Positions 29,664 through 40,677 of a stretch of 64,000 nucleotides of DNA are shown piece after piece. Every line of letters begins with the position of its first letter. Position 1 is the first letter of the stretch. The DNA is from Hirsutella rhossiliensis. Taxonomy: Eukaryota > Ascomycota > Sordariomycetes > Hypocreales > Ophiocordycipitaceae. The stretch covers positions 558,001 to 622,000 of the forward strand of contig NW_025408685.1 of assembly GCF_020360975.1 (NCBI RefSeq). The letters are read 5' to 3'. The translations under genes were made by a program, and so were the position numbers. Below the pieces are notes generated by a model. The model was not told the origin of the DNA and ran no database searches. It was given only the letters and a program-made list of their open reading frames with translations.

Positions 29664-30306
29664 TGTCAGACATTTGGCTCCACACGGGTCAGAGATGGCA
29701 TCAGGCAATTGATGAGAATTATCTAAAGAACAAGAAGTGAACGAACGCACGGAGTTGTGCAGCTCTTTATACGCAAATGAAAGGTCCGTCGCGTGATTAC
29801 GCAGTAGTGGTTGCCTAGCAGGCAACAGCGGCGTTGCGAGTAACATCGCCACTTCTGTCGCGAAGCACGTCTGAGATCTTGAGCTCGGGATCCCATAAGG
29901 GGTATACAGCTAAGGGCCCCGACGGGCTAGACAGAAAGGCAGCCTGCAGAGAGTTCTGCGGCTGCAGAAGACTATTAGGAGACCGCATTAGGCAGCCACA
30001 TAGGCTGTAGAGAGACTGCATATACGGGGGAAGCTGAAAGAGCCCTCGGCGACTAGGAAAGTCAGTATGCAAAGGGGGCTGGGAAAGGAGCCCAGCCCCT
30101 AGATATTGTACCTATACAACTGAAAAGGGATATCAATAGGGAACCAAGGGATATAAATAGGAGCCTAGAAGAGGGCATTTGCAAGAGGGACAGACACGAC
30201 GGAATACAACACATCATACCCATCGTTACACAATCAATGCCCACTTGCATGCTCTCTTCGTGAGAACTTCATGAATAATCATCCTAGGCAGGCTTGATAT
30301 GCGACA
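29664..30306 (-). repeat. copia-2 3' LTR with nested insertion
   Basis: Plus-strand ends TGTCAGACATTTGG and TATGCGACA. Identical in plan to the 232-bp LTR at 36021-36252, but 410 bp plus a 5-bp duplication are inserted at ACTTC. The adjacent polypurine tract confirms this as the 3' LTR. Confidence 0.92.
29856..30265 (+). mobile_element. 410-bp solo-LTR-like insertion inside copia LTR
   Basis: Flanked by ACTTC at 29851-29855 and 30266-30270, absent from the sister LTR at 36021. The ends TGTCGCGAAG and CTTCGTGAGA are imperfect inverted repeats (8 of 10). A TATAAATAG box near 30150 suggests an LTR promoter reading plus. A solo LTR of an unidentified family is the best reading; a short TIR element is the alternative. 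Confidence 0.75.
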
Positions 30307-30340
30307 CACCCCCCAGCGTTGAGTGATCAAGTCAACGCTG

Positions 30341-30945
30341 CTAGAAGCTATCACAACCAGCCTGACCTAGAAGGTCATCGACATCCCACTTCCAAATTTG
30401 CTTCCTCTTGATATCTGTCAGATTCAGCATCGATCGGAAGTGCTCGAATTTCGCTCTCGATAGCGCTTTGGTCAATCCGTCTGCTGGCATCTGATCAGTC
30501 TTCAAGTATTCCACTAGGAACCTACCCTTCTTGAATTCCTGTTTTAGCCACATGTTCTGTATGTCAACGTGCCGCAACTTGGTCGTGATTCTCTGGTTCT
30601 CCTCAACCACTAGTCGGATCGACTGAAGGTTGTCGCAGTAAATCTTCAGAGGCCCGAGATCAAGAGAGATATCCTTAATAGTCGGTCCAGGGCGTAACTC
30701 TCCTTGGTTGTTCTCTCTAGGCTGAGAATTTCTGCTTCGGTGGTTGAAGACGTGACTGTGTCTTGGAGCCCAGCTTTCCATATGACCGGTCCGTTGAACA
30801 ACATCATCACATATCCCTGCGATGAACGACGGGTCTCGATATCATCTCCAAATGACGCGTCGCTTGCGATCACAAGTACCTCTCCTGATGCATCCCGTCG
30901 TACATGATTGCAAGGAATCTCGTTGAGTATAGGTATCGGATGCAT
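30341..30945 (-). pseudogene. copia-2 RNase H
   Basis: Frame 1 carries VIASDASFGDD (first Asp) and STTEAEILSL (Glu). A frameshift near 30700 leads to IYCDNLQSIRL (Asp), then QNMWLKQEFKKG and the terminal DGLTKALSRAKFEHF motif. All copia RNase H landmarks are present, in two phases. Confidence 0.88.
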
Positions 30946-31936
30946 TGGTTTGCGGCTTCAAGGTGTTCAGGCGATGGGTTTGTCAGGAACCTCGCGAGCT
31001 GGGCTGCTGCTCGTGCTATATCGGGTCTGGTCATGACCGCGATATACATCAAGGATCCAACTCGTTCCTGATACGCCTTTATCTCTTCCTTGGTAGCCTG
31101 CCCGTTGTACTTGACGAGCGGGATCGTCGCGATGGGGATTGATGGTACTCGGAGTTTCAAGTCGCTGAGCTTGAACTTTCGCGCAATTTTCTCGACGTAC
31201 GCGTCTTGGCAGAGGTAGATCTTCCTGTTTGGTCGATCCCTTACAACTCTGATGCCAAGATACCACTTAAATTCTTCTTCGCGCAGATCGTATTTGGATT
31301 GGAGATGCTGGACCAGGTCGTTTACCGCCTTCTTCTCTTGCCGTGGGTTGAGAATCAAGATGTCGTCGACATAGACAAGAGCCAGGATTTTGCCGTTGGT
31401 AAACACACAAGGTTCTTCATCCGTACGGTCAATCCCTGCCTCCTTGAGGGCCTGGGAGATCTCATTGTACCAGAGCAGTGGAGACTCGAAGACCATACAA
31501 GGCCTTGTCAAGTTCCGCGATCATGGTTGAGCCTTCTCCAGGTTTCAAGAAACCAAGTTCTACAAAGCCTTGCGGGAGCCGGACGTAGACGGGATGGTCC
31601 TTCTTTAGGTCGCTGTACAGGAAGGCGTTACCAACGTCGAATTGTCTAACGTCAAGACCGAATCGGGCTGCGATTGCCATCACGATTCTGAAGGTTTTTG
31701 CTGCAAGGGTGGCTGCATATGTCTCCCGTCCGTCGTCCTCGTCCTGCAGGTCGCCACGGACGCAGATCCGAGCTTTGCACCTTTGGGTATCCGTCCTGAT
31801 CAAACTTATAGGTGAACACCCACTTCAGTGGAAGAGGCGATCCCTGTGCCTTGCTGCGTTCGACCAGTCTCCAGGTGCCACGTCGGAGGAGATCGTGCAA
31901 TTCCTTCCTTATGGACTCTTTGAAGTCTGGGCCCAT
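30870..31936 (-). pseudogene. copia-2 reverse transcriptase (frameshifted)
   Basis: Three overlapping frames read the RVT_2 domain in order. They are ELHDLLRRGTWRLV and LKWVFTYKFDQDG (31652-31936); KARICVRGD and VRQFDVGNAFLYSDL (31462-31803); and LALVYVDDILILN with the YVDD active site, then YLGIRVVRD and MTRPDIARAAAQLARFL (30870-31511). Frameshifts lie near 31780 and 31500. The polymerase would copy the element RNA from the half-tRNA primer. Confidence 0.9.
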
Positions 31937-31947
31937 CGGGTGGTTTT

Positions 31948-32884
31948 CTAGATCCTGGTAGCGTTTAGGGAGTCGTACAAGGTCATCGCGGTGAAATCGA
32001 TGATCTCGTGCCGTCTTAGAGACTGCGGCAAGAAAGACACTATGAAATGTTTCGAGGTTTCCTCTGGATGTTGATCCGCTGGAAGCAGGGCCGTGAAAAC
32101 GCTGTTGACGTAATCATCGTGCTTCCTCTTTGGCTTTGGTGTCCGGTCACTCTTGCGAGTTGGCTGGTCACCGTAAATCGCCTGTTGACTGCGGCGGGTG
32201 CGCGTTTTGCCGCGTGGTTCTTCAGGAATTGGTTGGTCACCTGACGGCTGCTTGTCCGGTTGCATGCTATTGCCTTCTGAGGAAGGTCGCCGGCGTGGGG
32301 GCAGCGGGTGGACTACGATCGTGTCCCGGTGACTCCTTCAGGACTTGGATCGCTTGAATCAGTCGACCTTTGGCTATCATAGCTTGTTTCTCTGTCTTGT
32401 TGGGGCAGAGACTCTAACTCCACTGGAGAGCTTTCGGCGTTATGATGCTCAGTTAGATCGCTGTTTGAACCAGCCACAGAACGTTGGGCAGGTGAGCTCG
32501 GGTCTGTTTGCAACGGTGGGTCTGGTGTTGAAATCTTTGAGCCGGTTGACCTGGAAGCTGGTGAGGCGTCCCTTCTGTCCAGCTGTGGTGTTGGTTCCTG
32601 TCACGACCCTGCGCGCCAGCGTAGAGACACCAGCGCAGAACCTCACCAGTGTCGCGTGCCCAAGCAGCATCACGTGCCCACGTGCGACCTCGTGCTTACC
32701 TGAGCGCTGCTGAGGTAACCTCGTGCATATGCACATAAGGGCCAGCTCGGTCGTGTAGTCTAGTCCTTCTTTCTTGCTCCTTAGCTTTGAGTCTTCGTTC
32801 ATAGTGCCAATACATCTTTATAGCCGTCAAGGCTCGTATGTGCTTGGCCGTAACAGTTCCGGCGTCGGAAGGACCGGGATTCGC
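31948..32884 (-). pseudogene. copia-2 integrase-RT linker region
   Basis: Hydrophilic low-conservation linker, read in several frames, with the basic RKSDRTPKPKRKHDD segment that typically precedes RT in fungal copia polyproteins. Several stops and shifts. No separate gene. Confidence 0.6.
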
Positions 32885-35272
32885 TCAGAGGCGTGAGAAG
32901 TCTGTCTTGCGAAGTTGCGATAGAGGCTGCAGAAGCTGCGATCCAGCGTCTTTAACATCTGAGATGGCACCTCTAGTGTCTTCCACCCCCGAGTTCGAAC
33001 CCTCCAGGTCGCACCCCAAGATATGATGATCAAACTCATAGAGAAATTCATCCAAGAGCGTGTCCCAGTCTCGCTGAGGAAGCGGATCGAGCGCCTGTGA
33101 CGTTGGCTTGTACTCGGCGATTGCCTCAGTCTCGAGCTGTTCTTCCTTCTCTGGATCAAAGAATTCCTCCTCGTTGAATCGTACATCTCGGGACAGGATA
33201 ACCTGATAATCCTGATTGAGCTTGGGGACCCAGATGCGATAGATATTGCTGGCGTGGTAGCCAACAAGGTATCCAACGTGTGCTCGTGGGCCAAGCTTGA
33301 ATTGATTGATGTCTTTCCGGGCCTTGTATCGGCTGTTCAGGGGATATGCTTTGCATCCATACGCATACACCCCACGCCAGTCTGGTCGGAGATCCTTGTT
33401 TGCATCAAAGTCGACGTTTGGCGGTCTGTACCGGTACCATCGAAAGTGTTGGTGAAACCAACGGTCCATTTTCTCCTTAGGCGACATCCAGTCGTTCCTC
33501 CGGCTTGGAAGGATATTGTGTATCCAAACGGCTGCACGATAGACTTCTGGCCAGAGTTCTTGCGGCAGAAGGCCGAACATACAGCGCATTCGTTGCTGAT
33601 TAATACCCCCAGGTCGTTCCGCACCACCAGTCGGTTCCTTGGTGTGCGGCGGCGGAAGTTCAATCTCAATGCCTACTTCTGTAGCCCAGATCTGGAACTC
33701 GGAATCGCGTTGGAAGGGCAGGTTGATGATGGTCCTTTCGTTGTCGATTTTGATCTTGCAGATCGATGCACCCGTATGTCGTTTAACTCGGGCTTCAAAG
33801 TCCTTAATGATCTGGCTGACTTCCGTTTTTGAAGTCAAGGACCAGGAAAACATCATACCGCTAAACTCGTCGGTGACAAGTAGAACGTAGCGGTGTCCGT
33901 TGTATGCCGCAGGGAACTCGAAAATGTCGATAAAGACCCGAAAGAACGGTTGCCTTGATTTGTTCGGGGATTCCCTGCGGGAGATAATCTCGGTTGCCTT
34001 GCCGGTGCCACAGGCCGTGCACTGAACGGTGGTTGGGCCCTTGATCCGGATGCCCTTTGTCTGTAAGACAAGTTGTTCAAGTGCTTGTGGCCCAGCGTGG
34101 CAGGATCGGTGATGCCAGGTTTCGGACGAATCCAATCGTGGTGGAGGCGGAACCCTTGAAATCGCCATTCTCTGCCGTCTTGGCCTAGTGTTGTCTGTCT
34201 GAAAGGAAGAAAATACGCCTTGGAAGGCGTTGAACACGGAGATCAGTGATTGTGGAAGCTTGAAGTAAGAGCGGGAAACTGGCTTGTATTCGACTACGTC
34301 GAGATCGTACTGGTCTGTAAGCCGACAAAGGATATCATTGTCGTCATAGGTTCCCATTCGAAGCGTGTTGTCGACCCCACAGTGCCATAGACCCTTCCTT
34401 GCAAGCTTCTTCGCGCTGACAATGTTCGTGTGGAATCGTGGCACATGCGCAACGTCGAGAAGAACAAGGGCGCGTGTGTTTCTTCCGTTTTCGCCATCCA
34501 GAACATTTTCCACCCTTCGAGTGCCCCGTGCTTCGACCTTCAAGGAACCTTCTCCGATCATAACGTAGTCGGTTTCCTCAGCTTCGCGGATGTCGGTCAG
34601 CAGACTCTTGTCATTGACGATATGGGTAGTTGCTCCACCGTCATAGATCGTCGAATTGTAAAGAGGATGCTTCTCGCGTAGAGCTGAAAAGACCGAGTCG
34701 GTGGTTCCACTTGTGAGGCCTTTTGCATCGATTGTCAGTCCGGCAAAGTCGCCATGTTTGCGTGGGTTTCCTTTATCTCCTGCTTGATCTGTCTTGGCAG
34801 TGGCTGCCGAGGCCTTGACCGTGTCTACAAGACTCTTCCACTTGGCTTGCTTGAGAGCTTCCTTGCAGGTCTTGACGCGGCTGGACTTGACTTGTCGTCC
34901 ATCCTTGGACTCGCCATTGATTGCAATTTGTACAGCAGCGCAGTCAAGGGACTTCCATCGGTGCTTAGACGACGGCACTCCGCATGGACAGTGGCTTTGA
35001 GCTGCATCAGAGGCGGCAAACACGCTGTCAGACAGCTTGCTGCTCATTCTGGTGCTTCGGACCTGCTCGTGGAACAGTTCGCCCAATGCGCGTAGTGTGA
35101 CATCAATCTTGAGGCCGAACTTTTTGCTGTTCATGATGTGGACCTTCTGCTGGCTTGCCCATGTCGCATCAAAGGCAGAAGTCGCTGTGAGAAAGTCATT
35201 GAGGGCAGACTGTCCTTCAAGCTCGGCGATCTTGTGTCGTTCGCCTTCTAACTTGGCTTTATTCCAAGCCAC
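32885..35272 (-). pseudogene. copia-2 gag C-term, protease, pre-integrase and integrase
   Basis: One frame of about 795 codons. It includes a gag zinc knuckle (CPCGVPSSKHRWKSLDC) and a protease motif YDGGATTHIVND, where Gly replaces the usual Ser of DSGA. The pre-integrase zinc region has WHHRSCHAG and CTACGTGKA. The integrase core has Asp in FIDIFEF, Asp in IKIDNER and Glu in GGAERPGG. It stays open much longer than the gag and RT parts, so decay is recent or patchy. The first residue shown by the open frame is not an ATG; it continues from gag by a frameshift near 35420. Confidence 0.9.
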
Positions 35273-35376
35273 GAGCCAGTCCTCCGGCTTGACTCTCTTT
35301 GTCTGGGTGAGGACCTGACGGTATCTTAAGCGTGCTTCCTCTTTCTGTTCGTCTTCAGAGGGCGCAAGGCTTGATT

Positions 35377-35826
35377 TCAGGTCGCGGACAATAACGCGAA
35401 GGTCAGACTTGAAGTCGTGTTGCCAAGATAGGTTTTATCGACAGTTGATCGGACCCAAACAGCGAGTTCAGCATAGGCGCGCTGCCGGTTGGCGAAGGTC
35501 GCTAGCTTGACTTTGTATTCGGACTGAAGACGTGTGAGTCGGGTCCACTGACCATCGTTGAGGTCAGTGGCCGGGTCTGGTCTTGGTCCGGCAGATGCAG
35601 CGTTCTGCTGGTATGCGCGTGCCCAAGCGTTAAAGGCAGACTTGTTGAGTGACTCAAGCATTTCCTCGGAAGTCATAGGCTCCTTTGGTTCCTCCAGGAT
35701 CGGAGCATCCTTGTCGATATCGACAAAGCCAAAGACCTTGGAAGTCTCAGCCCTTGAGACGAAATCGTCGTACCAGGAAGCCCATTCGGACGGTCTGGAG
35801 AGCGTAACCTCAGACTTGGCTGTCAT
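35377..35826 (-). pseudogene. copia-2 gag N-terminal part
   Basis: The ATG at 35826 gives MTAKSEVTLSRPSEWASWYD, a usual copia gag opening 180 bp from the primer binding site. The frame ends at 35377, where the other phase continues with a gag sequence containing RYRQVLTQTKRVKPEDWL. Confidence 0.8.
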
Positions 35827-36006
35827 CTTCGGAAAGCCTTTGGTGTTGGGAAATGGGCAGCAAGGAGGATAGAACGATTGGCGTAAGCAAGCAGACAAAA
35901 GCGGCAGGGTTTGTATCCCCTGAGTGATGTGTGCGTGTGGCGATAGGCACCGTGCGAGCGATCTTGCACGATGGTCGGAATCAGCTATGATGAGCGCCTA
36001 AGTGCT

Positions 36007-36020
36007 ACCGGGCTCATAAC
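36007..36020 (-). promoter_or_regulatory. copia-2 primer binding site (initiator-Met half-tRNA type)
   Basis: ACCGGGCTCATAAC on the plus strand abuts the LTR start TGTC at 36021, identical to the site in copia-1. Confidence 0.8.
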
Positions 36021-36252
36021 TGTCAGACATTTGGCTCCACACGGGTCAGAGATGGCATCAGGCAATTGATGAGAATTATCTAAAGAACAAGAAGTGAACG
36101 AACGAACGCACGGAGCTGTGCAGCTCTTTATACGCAAATGAAAGGTCCGTCGCGTGATTACGCAGTAGTGGTTGCCTAGCAGGCAACAGCGGCGTTGCGA
36201 GTAACATCGTCACTTCATGAATAATCATCCTAGACAGGCTTGATATGCGACA
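36021..36252 (-). repeat. copia-2 5' LTR (232 bp)
   Basis: Plus-strand ends TGTCAGACAT and TATGCGACA (TGTC..GACA). It is the reference copy for the solo LTR at 15716 and the interrupted 3' LTR at 29664. Confidence 0.93.
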
Positions 36253-36961
36253 TCCTACCTACCTACCTACCGACATTCTGTCTCAACATCAATCTGGAAC
36301 ATCTCAACAACCATGGCGGCTATTGACGAAGTGCTTGCTTTCCTGAAGTCCTCAGAATCGGTCAATTACGCTGAAACAGCTCGCCAATTTGGCTGCGATG
36401 AGACCACGTTGCGCCGCCGCCATCAAGGCAAACAGCGCTCAAGAGTGAGTCTAGGGCTGATATTTGAAGATTTTGAAGTCGAATTGGCCTCGGGACCCTT
36501 GAATTGAATGAAGCGGAATCGGGTAAGGTCTTCAAATTCGACGAATCGAAAATCAGGAGTCTTTATTCAATTCATTCATCAAAATCTTGAATGAATGGCG
36601 ATATGGTCGAAATATATGGTGAAAAAAAAGGATCACCCCGCTTCGCAGCTGCCAGCCAAGGGGGCATGCAGGGGAGGAAAAGGCTAATGCCCAAAGCCAC
36701 CCACCAAGGGCCTCCCTTTTCTTTCGGAGCAGACACACACGTACACATCAAGAAACTATCGGGAAGAAAGACAGACATCAGATATGTGTCAATTGCAGCG
36801 CACCTGTAGGAGCGCGTTCCACTTTTGCCTGCATGGCGCAATGGTCTTCGCAACAGAAACGAGCTGCTTTGACCCCCATCATACCAATAGATTCCACAAT
36901 GCACTTTCCCCATTAGGCACGCCACAGAACCACCGTTACGGGCGACTGTAGGCCAGACTGT
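36253..36961. other. spacer with a transposase N-terminal fragment
   Basis: After the HTH fragment (36313-36440) no further coding sequence is recognisable. Inverted words (TTCATTCA/TGAATGAA near 36570-36592; TTCAAATTCGAC near 36533) may be remnants of a terminal repeat. Confidence 0.45.
36313..36440 (+). pseudogene. transposase N-terminal helix-turn-helix fragment
   Basis: From the ATG at 36313 about 43 residues read as a psq/CENP-B-type HTH: EVLAFLKSSESVNYAETARQ, then FGCDETTLRRRHQGKQ. This is how Fot/pogo transposases of fungi begin. The sequence then becomes unrelated and a stop follows at 36507. A truncated gene start. Confidence 0.65.
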
Positions 36962-37465
36962 ATCAAAACGGAGTAATCAAACATACACTCCAGATTTTCA
37001 AACATACACTCCCGACCTAAGCCCCATTTGGAAGAAGACCCCGCCACCAAAATTTGGCGCGCGCTTTCCCAACGCCGCTGCCGCGGCTGCCTGCCTAGAT
37101 ATATTGTCGCATATCACGCCCGTGTCAGTTCCTGAAACCTTATGCTCGATCACTGCCACTGCTGCGCCGGGCTTCGCCGCAATGATCGGGGTATATATTG
37201 TTGCACGAATGTGTGCATCCAATTCTTTTCCTTTCCTTTGTTCTTTAGATAATTCTCATCAATTGACTGATGCCACAAAGATCAACCGCTGTCACGTGCG
37301 AGGTGTGGGACACTATTGTCTGACATATATGGATTCTATCTGCAATTATTACCAACGCCGGAAGATGCATCCCTTAGAGTCATTCAATTGAAGCTATCAA
37401 TAAGCCCGGCCCGATCGATCTTCCGATATATATACAATATGCATATAATGGCGGAAGGTCTTTGC

Positions 37466-40211
37466 CTACCTCTGTGACTGTGACTGTGACTGTGAGGAAG
37501 GATCCGTCCGACGCGGCGGAGGGCGAGGCACGTGGAACGAATTTGTGACCGGCCTGCCTGCTAGTTTTGTATGGTGCCGTGTCCTCTGATCCCCTAGCTG
37601 CTGGAAATGCTCCGTAGCCGTCTCGTGAGACTGTGCCGGCGGCTGTGCCCACATGAAGCCGTCGTGATGTGCCTGTGACGAGGAGGCGGTTCTTGCCACT
37701 GTGACGGCGCCGGCGCCTGTACGTATACAGGCACAATTGGTGTAGGCGGTGGCATCACATAGTATCCCTGTGACGGCGGCGCCGGCTGTGGAAGTGAGGG
37801 CATCGTCGTTTGGTATCCCTGTGACACCAGCGGCACCTGTGGAAGTGAGGGCACCTGTGATAACAGCACCGGCGTTGCTGCTGCTTGTGACTTGATGAAA
37901 TCACCGATCTGCTGGGCAAGATCGTCAACCCGGCTGCTCACGGAAGCAAGTGTATTCGACCTCTTGTTCATGATAGTGGTGCCTGTGCCCTTCCTCTTCT
38001 TCTTTGCGTCTCTGGTGGCCGTGATACGAGCTCTGGGTTGGCTCTATGCTCCTCTTGCTCCCGAGCACTAAGGATCCGGCCCGTAGATGCCTCTAGTGGA
38101 GGATACCTCGCGTCTACTGTTTCCACGCCGGCGAGGCTGGACAACGTCAGGATCGGCTTCGTGGTCTGCATCGATATATTGCTGTTGTTCAGGCTGCTAG
38201 TAAATTAGTATAGTACTTATGGCTGGAGCAAGATACTTACAGTCACGCCGTAAACCCGCCAGTGGTTATCAATAAGATGCAATGGTATAAGGGCGGCCGC
38301 GTCAGCCTGGATCAAATCGCGGATTGTATGCCGGCAGGGCAGCCCCCATTGCATCGTGAAAGCACCCGTACAAATCGTAGGCATGCCTCGATTATCGGCA
38401 AGCTCAGCCCGGCTAGCCTAACTTGCCTGAAGATCTGTTTCATCGGCTGCCAGCCAATTTTTCGGTGCAGTGACTTCATAATCGTCTGCTTGGCCCATTC
38501 AACTCTAGCTCTTGCAAACTCGGATTGAAGCTTCTCGCGATGCTTCTTTTGCCGATGGGTAACGAGCCTCTGATGTGCTCTTGTAGCTGATGGAGGTCAA
38601 TGAAGCGGTTGCGTAATCGTGACTTCAACTCGTGATGTGTGCTCTCCACACGGGAAGTTACCGTAATGTTATAATTTCGGTACTGTTGGATAGCGTAGGT
38701 GGAAAACTGGGCACGCCATGGCCAGTAGGTTGTACGGAGGTAATTAACGAGAGCTATAAGAGGAGCTATTTAGTAAAAGGTTAGAGTAGGAGGGTAGTTA
38801 GGGCTAGGGTTACCTGGCTGATCCGAAAACTCTATACAGAGTAGATCCCACTGATCTCTGCACTCCTCAGCCGTGCGAGCCCTAAAGACTGAAACCCAGG
38901 CATCACGGATACCGTCAGCTGTGTGCTCAAAAGTCCGCCTTGGAGCCGGGGGTAGTATTGGGTTTCCATCGTCATCTTCACGATCATCTTGTTGCTCAAC
39001 GCACTGATCTGCCAGTTGTGAGGCATGTTGAATCTGGTAATCAGTGGCACGGTCGATAGGTCGGTCCTCGTCAATGGCATTATCTGCCTGTATAGGGTCG
39101 TCGAGAGCGGCTGCTGCAGCGAGGCGAGTCTCCTGTTCTGGCCTATCTCCGCCAATCTCGGTGCCATCGAGGGATCCTTCCCACTTCTTCTTGATGTGAA
39201 GGATCACGTTCTTCATCATATGCCAAACGCACACTTGTTGTTGCGTTGATGGGAAGATAGAGTCAAGGGCGTTCTTCAGGGCGGTATCAAAGTCGGTAAT
39301 CACAACGCCCGGGTCCGGAATATCAGCCTGCCGACCAGCCTCACGCAACTGTGAGAGGATCCATTGAACGCGCCTTCGTCTTCCTTGGCAGTGAGGCCAA
39401 AGCCTACACTGAAGCTCTTGTGTAGCCCTGTTGTGCCAATGATCTGTAGAAGCGGCATGTTAAAGCGGTTGACCTTATACGTATTATCCATGATAAGGAG
39501 CTCAGGTTACGCTTCCAGTCAGCAATACAGTCATCGTATGTCCAGAAAAACCTCCAAACCTTCCCATTAGGCCACGGTCAACTGCATAGTAGCTGATTTC
39601 CCCTTTGCTTTAGCATCTTGAGTACATCGAGGAAGGCTTGTGTAGATGTAGAGGCGCCGTAACGGAAGGCACGAAGTTGCAGCTGGATGAAGTGTATATC
39701 AGAATCGGTAATAAGGAGCTCAGGATATTCCTGTCGGATAGCATCCACGATATCCCTGCTCTTGTTATTGACGTTCTTGCTAAGCCCTCGACGAGGCTAT
39801 GAAGACGCTCGATGCCGAATTTGCGTTGGCTTCGTTGACGGACGATGGGGTTAGCAATTGGCTCAAATAGAGGTTCGTGGTTATGAGAGCCGTGCTTGAT
39901 GGTGACTTTGAATGCATTGCAACGTCGGTAGAAGCGGATGTAACAGCGAAAGTCACATCCCGACTTCTTGGATGACGTCTTGTATATACCTCTGCCTCGT
40001 CCCAGGGCCTATACTGACCACTGTATTCACAGCGGATATTGGCTTCCTTGCGCCTAGGCTTGCCGGTATTCTTGCTATTTGCAACGACTACGACGTAGCC
40101 AAGGAGCTCTTGCGTAGCTTTGAGTGTTTCAAGCGCCTCATCATACGTATCGAAAGACATCTCCGTGATAGCCTCGGTGCTACTGTTGGTATTGCTTTCG
40201 GTCGAATTCAT
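37466..40211 (-). pseudogene. MULE-2 transposase (frameshifted, one intron)
   Basis: The ATG at 40211 starts an acidic/Ser-rich N terminus with a FAR1-like zinc domain (SFDTYDEALETLKATQ). Catalytic motifs follow: IMDNTYKVNRFNMPLL (Asp), then VITDFDTALKNAL (Asp) and CVWHMMKNV (38770-39348). A 48-bp intron (38766-38813) joins EFSDQPA to PLIALVNYL. After it come TSRVESTHHELKSRLRNR and a long Pro/Gln/Ser-rich tail (37594-38171). Frameshifts lie near 39360 and in the zinc domain. It differs from MULE-1 in sequence, termini and intron content. Confidence 0.85.
38766..38813 (-). other. probable intron in the MULE-2 transposase
   Basis: On the coding strand the ends are GTAACC and AATAG, with a CTAAC branch-like word between. 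Removing 48 bp makes CA-G|CT (Ala) and continues a MULE-type reading frame. Confidence 0.65.
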
Positions 40212-40493
40212 CGGGACGATTGACTAGACGTGACTATTGCGGTAGGCGGCGGCGGCGTTGCTGTTGTGTTGAGTCAAGTGGTGATAGCTTCAATTGTTGA
40301 TGATTGCGAAAATGCAGATGGCGGCCAAACGGCAGGTGGCTGGGCGGGTGGGCGGCGGCGATGGTCACGGCAAGCCAGGGCGTTGGGAAAGCGCGCGCCA
40401 AATTTTGGTGGCGGGGTCTTCTTCCAAATGGGGCTTAGGTCGGGAGTGTATGTTTGAAAATCAGGAGTGTATGTTTGATTACTCATCAAAACG

Positions 40494-40677
40494 CATTTTG
40501 GGCTGTGGGCACCCCGGGGTTAGATTACCCGATCGGGTCTAAGTGCAACTGGGTAACTTGTATATTGAAAGAAATGAAAGTAAGCGTTCGCTCTGCGCAT
40601 TGGTACACATTTTCAGTGCTTTTCTCCCTTCTACGATATCATTGAGCCCGAATAGCGCTTTACTCAGTTAAACAAAT
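40494..40677. other. 5' flank of the integrase-like gene A
   Basis: Contains GGGTTAGATTACCCGATCGG with internal symmetry. It continues leftward at 36961 once MULE-2 is removed. No terminal inverted repeat matching the 43.2-kb side could be found by eye. Confidence 0.4.

Larger units (their letters stand above)
29664..36252 (-). mobile_element. Ty1/copia-type LTR retrotransposon, copy 2
   Basis: Bounded by LTRs 36021-36252 (5') and 29664-30306 (3', enlarged by an insertion). A primer binding site lies at 36007-36020 and a G-rich polypurine tract (GGGGGGTG on the element strand) at 30307-30314. The coding order gag-PR-IN-RT-RNase H is complete but frameshifted. Flanking pentamers (CCAAC left, TCCTA right) do not match, so the ends may come from recombination between elements. 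Confidence 0.95.
36971..40484 (-). mobile_element. MULE DNA transposon 2
   Basis: Inverted termini of about 105 bp begin GAGTAATCAAACATACACTC at 36971 and mirror to 40484. The exact 9-bp duplication ATCAAAACG lies at 36962-36970 and 40485-40493. The short repeat AAACATACACTCC occurs twice in each terminus. The transposase is on the minus strand. Confidence 0.96.

Noticed and set aside
32985..33000. GTTCGAACCC resembling a tRNA B box
   Set aside because: It lies inside copia-2 coding sequence, without an A box or cloverleaf at a proper distance.
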